From: an uncultured Chitinophagaceae bacterium
GTDB taxonomy: Bacteria > Bacteroidota > Bacteroidia > Chitinophagales > Chitinophagaceae
NCBI GenBank assembly: GCA_937897585.1
Contig: CALCNY010000081.1
Span: 1 to 5,634 of the forward strand
Direction of reading: 5' to 3'
DNA length: 5,634 nt
Part shown: piece after piece, positions 4,801 through 5,634 of the stretch
Position numbering within the stretch: the first letter of the stretch is position 1
Layout of the letters: each line of letters starts with the position of its first letter
Translations under genes and position numbers: made by a program
The notes under the pieces: model-generated
What the model saw: the letters and a program-made list of their open reading frames with translations, nothing else
Database searches by the model: none
What the model was told of the DNA's origin: nothing

Positions 4801-5634
4801 ATGAAAATGAAACAAGTATTGGCCACTATCGGAATCAGCGCCCTTACTACACTGGCCGTAGTTTGGGGTTATGGAAATTTTGAAAAAAACAACAATAGTT
4901 TTGGAGGACAGCAAAATGGAATACTGCCATCTAATTACAAATTGGCAGGACTAACCGACGGAGGTAATTTGCCACCTGGAGCAGTAGATTTTATTCAACC
5001 TTCTTCAATTGCTTTACCGGCTGTTGTTCACATCAAAACAAAAACCAACGCGAAACAGGTTACCAACAACTTGCCTAGAATGAGACAGCAAAACCCATTC
5101 AGTGATTTTTTCAGTGATGATATGTTTGATCAGTTTTTTGGCGGCGGCAGAATGAATATCATTCCCGAACAAAAAGCTTCTGGATCTGGTGTGATTATCA
5201 GTGATGATGGGTTCATCGTTACCAATAATCATGTCATTGAAAATGCAGATGAGATTACCGTAACATTAAATAATAAAAAAACTTACAAAGCCAAATTGAT
5301 CGGCTCTGATCCTGCTTATGATTTAGCTGTGATAAAAGTGGAAGCCAATAACCTTCCTTATTTGATTTATGGAAATTCTGATGAAGTAAAAATAGGTCAA
5401 TGGGTATTGGCTTTAGGATATCCATTAAATCTTGAAACTACAGTAACAGCAGGTATTGTAAGCGCAAAAGCAAGAAGCCTAGGTTTGAATAAAGACAAAA
5501 CCGGAAACCCAGGCGGCGCCGTAGAATCTTTCATACAAACAGATGCCGCGGTAAATATGGGTAACAGTGGCGGTGCGTTAGTAAATGCAGAGGGCAAACT
5601 AATTGGAATCAATTCTGCTATCGCATCTCCTACA
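4801..5634 (+). CDS. DegP/HtrA-family periplasmic serine protease, N-terminal 278 residues, cut by the window edge
   Basis: The frame is open from ATG 4801 to the last base. Residues 1-3 are MKM, followed by a hydrophobic segment at about 6-22 that serves as a signal peptide or membrane anchor for export. The trypsin-like domain follows. His144 in TNNHVI, Asp174 in AYDLAVIKV and Ser256 in GNSGGAL form the full catalytic triad, and GSGVIIS (128-134) and the TAGIVSA segment (216-222) are also typical. A Phe/Asp-rich loop (about 100-115, FSDFFSDDMFDQFFGG) resembles the LA loop of DegP-type proteins. The PDZ domains expected after the protease domain lie beyond the window, so their number is unseen. 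These enzymes degrade or refold misfolded envelope proteins and are often stress-induced; no stress promoter can be proven here. The start has an A-rich leader and is the first ATG; a second ATG (codon 3) is an alternative. Confidence 0.94.
   Translation, partial: MKMKQVLATIGISALTTLAVVWGYGNFEKNNNSFGGQQNGILPSNYKLAGLTDGGNLPPGAVDFIQPSSIALPAVVHIKTKTNAKQVTNNLPRMRQQNPFSDFFSDDMFDQFFGGGRMNIIPEQKASGSGVIISDDGFIVTNNHVIENADEITVTLNNKKTYKAKLIGSDPAYDLAVIKVEANNLPYLIYGNSDEVKIGQWVLALGYPLNLETTVTAGIVSAKARSLGLNKDKTGNPGGAVESFIQTDAAVNMGNSGGALVNAEGKLIGINSAIASPT

Noticed and set aside
5014..5612. Two minus-strand ORFs (5014-5232, 5397-5612)
   Set aside because: Both are antisense to the HtrA protease domain, whose own frame is open and carries a full catalytic triad.

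Overview
The window looks like an ordinary, AT-rich chromosomal segment of a member of the Bacteroidota, most likely Chitinophagaceae or a close relative. Four things point there: a TonB-dependent receptor C-terminus of the Bacteroidota iron-receptor type, a D-Ala-D-Ala ligase gene next to a membrane-anchored PASTA-only protein, a paired ferredoxin and LuxC-like acyl-CoA reductase, and the lack of Shine-Dalgarno sequences together with TAnnTTTG-like promoter boxes. The family calls come from reading the translations; no database was searched.

Layout. Bases 1-386 (+) hold the 3' end of a TonB-dependent receptor whose reading frame is broken near the left edge. Bases 387-523 are a gene-free convergent spacer with two kinds of short repeat; a 14-bp tandem repeat supplies the stop codon of the next gene. 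On the minus strand, read from high to low coordinates, lie a dicluster ferredoxin (3635-3288), an NTF2-like lipoprotein (3220-2729), D-alanine--D-alanine ligase (2666-1689), a three-PASTA-domain membrane protein with a GTG start (1631-834) and a single-domain rhodanese (823-524). On the plus strand, divergent from the ferredoxin, is a LuxC-family acyl-CoA reductase (3671-4666). After a 134-base spacer, a DegP/HtrA-type serine protease starts at 4801 and runs off the right edge with its catalytic triad already complete.

How the genes relate. Ddl makes the D-Ala-D-Ala dipeptide of peptidoglycan precursors, and the PASTA protein downstream may sense or bind cell-wall material in the periplasm, so these two form a plausible envelope unit with the rhodanese as a tightly linked third gene. 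The ferredoxin and acyl-CoA reductase start only 35 bp apart with opposed promoter-like boxes, so they may be co-regulated and perhaps linked in redox metabolism. The HtrA protease belongs to periplasmic protein quality control.

I found no clear novel system, CRISPR array, tRNA or rRNA gene, or intact mobile element. The observations most worth checking are the broken receptor frame, the repeats in the 387-523 spacer, the overlapping divergent promoters and the stand-alone LuxC-like reductase beside a ferredoxin.
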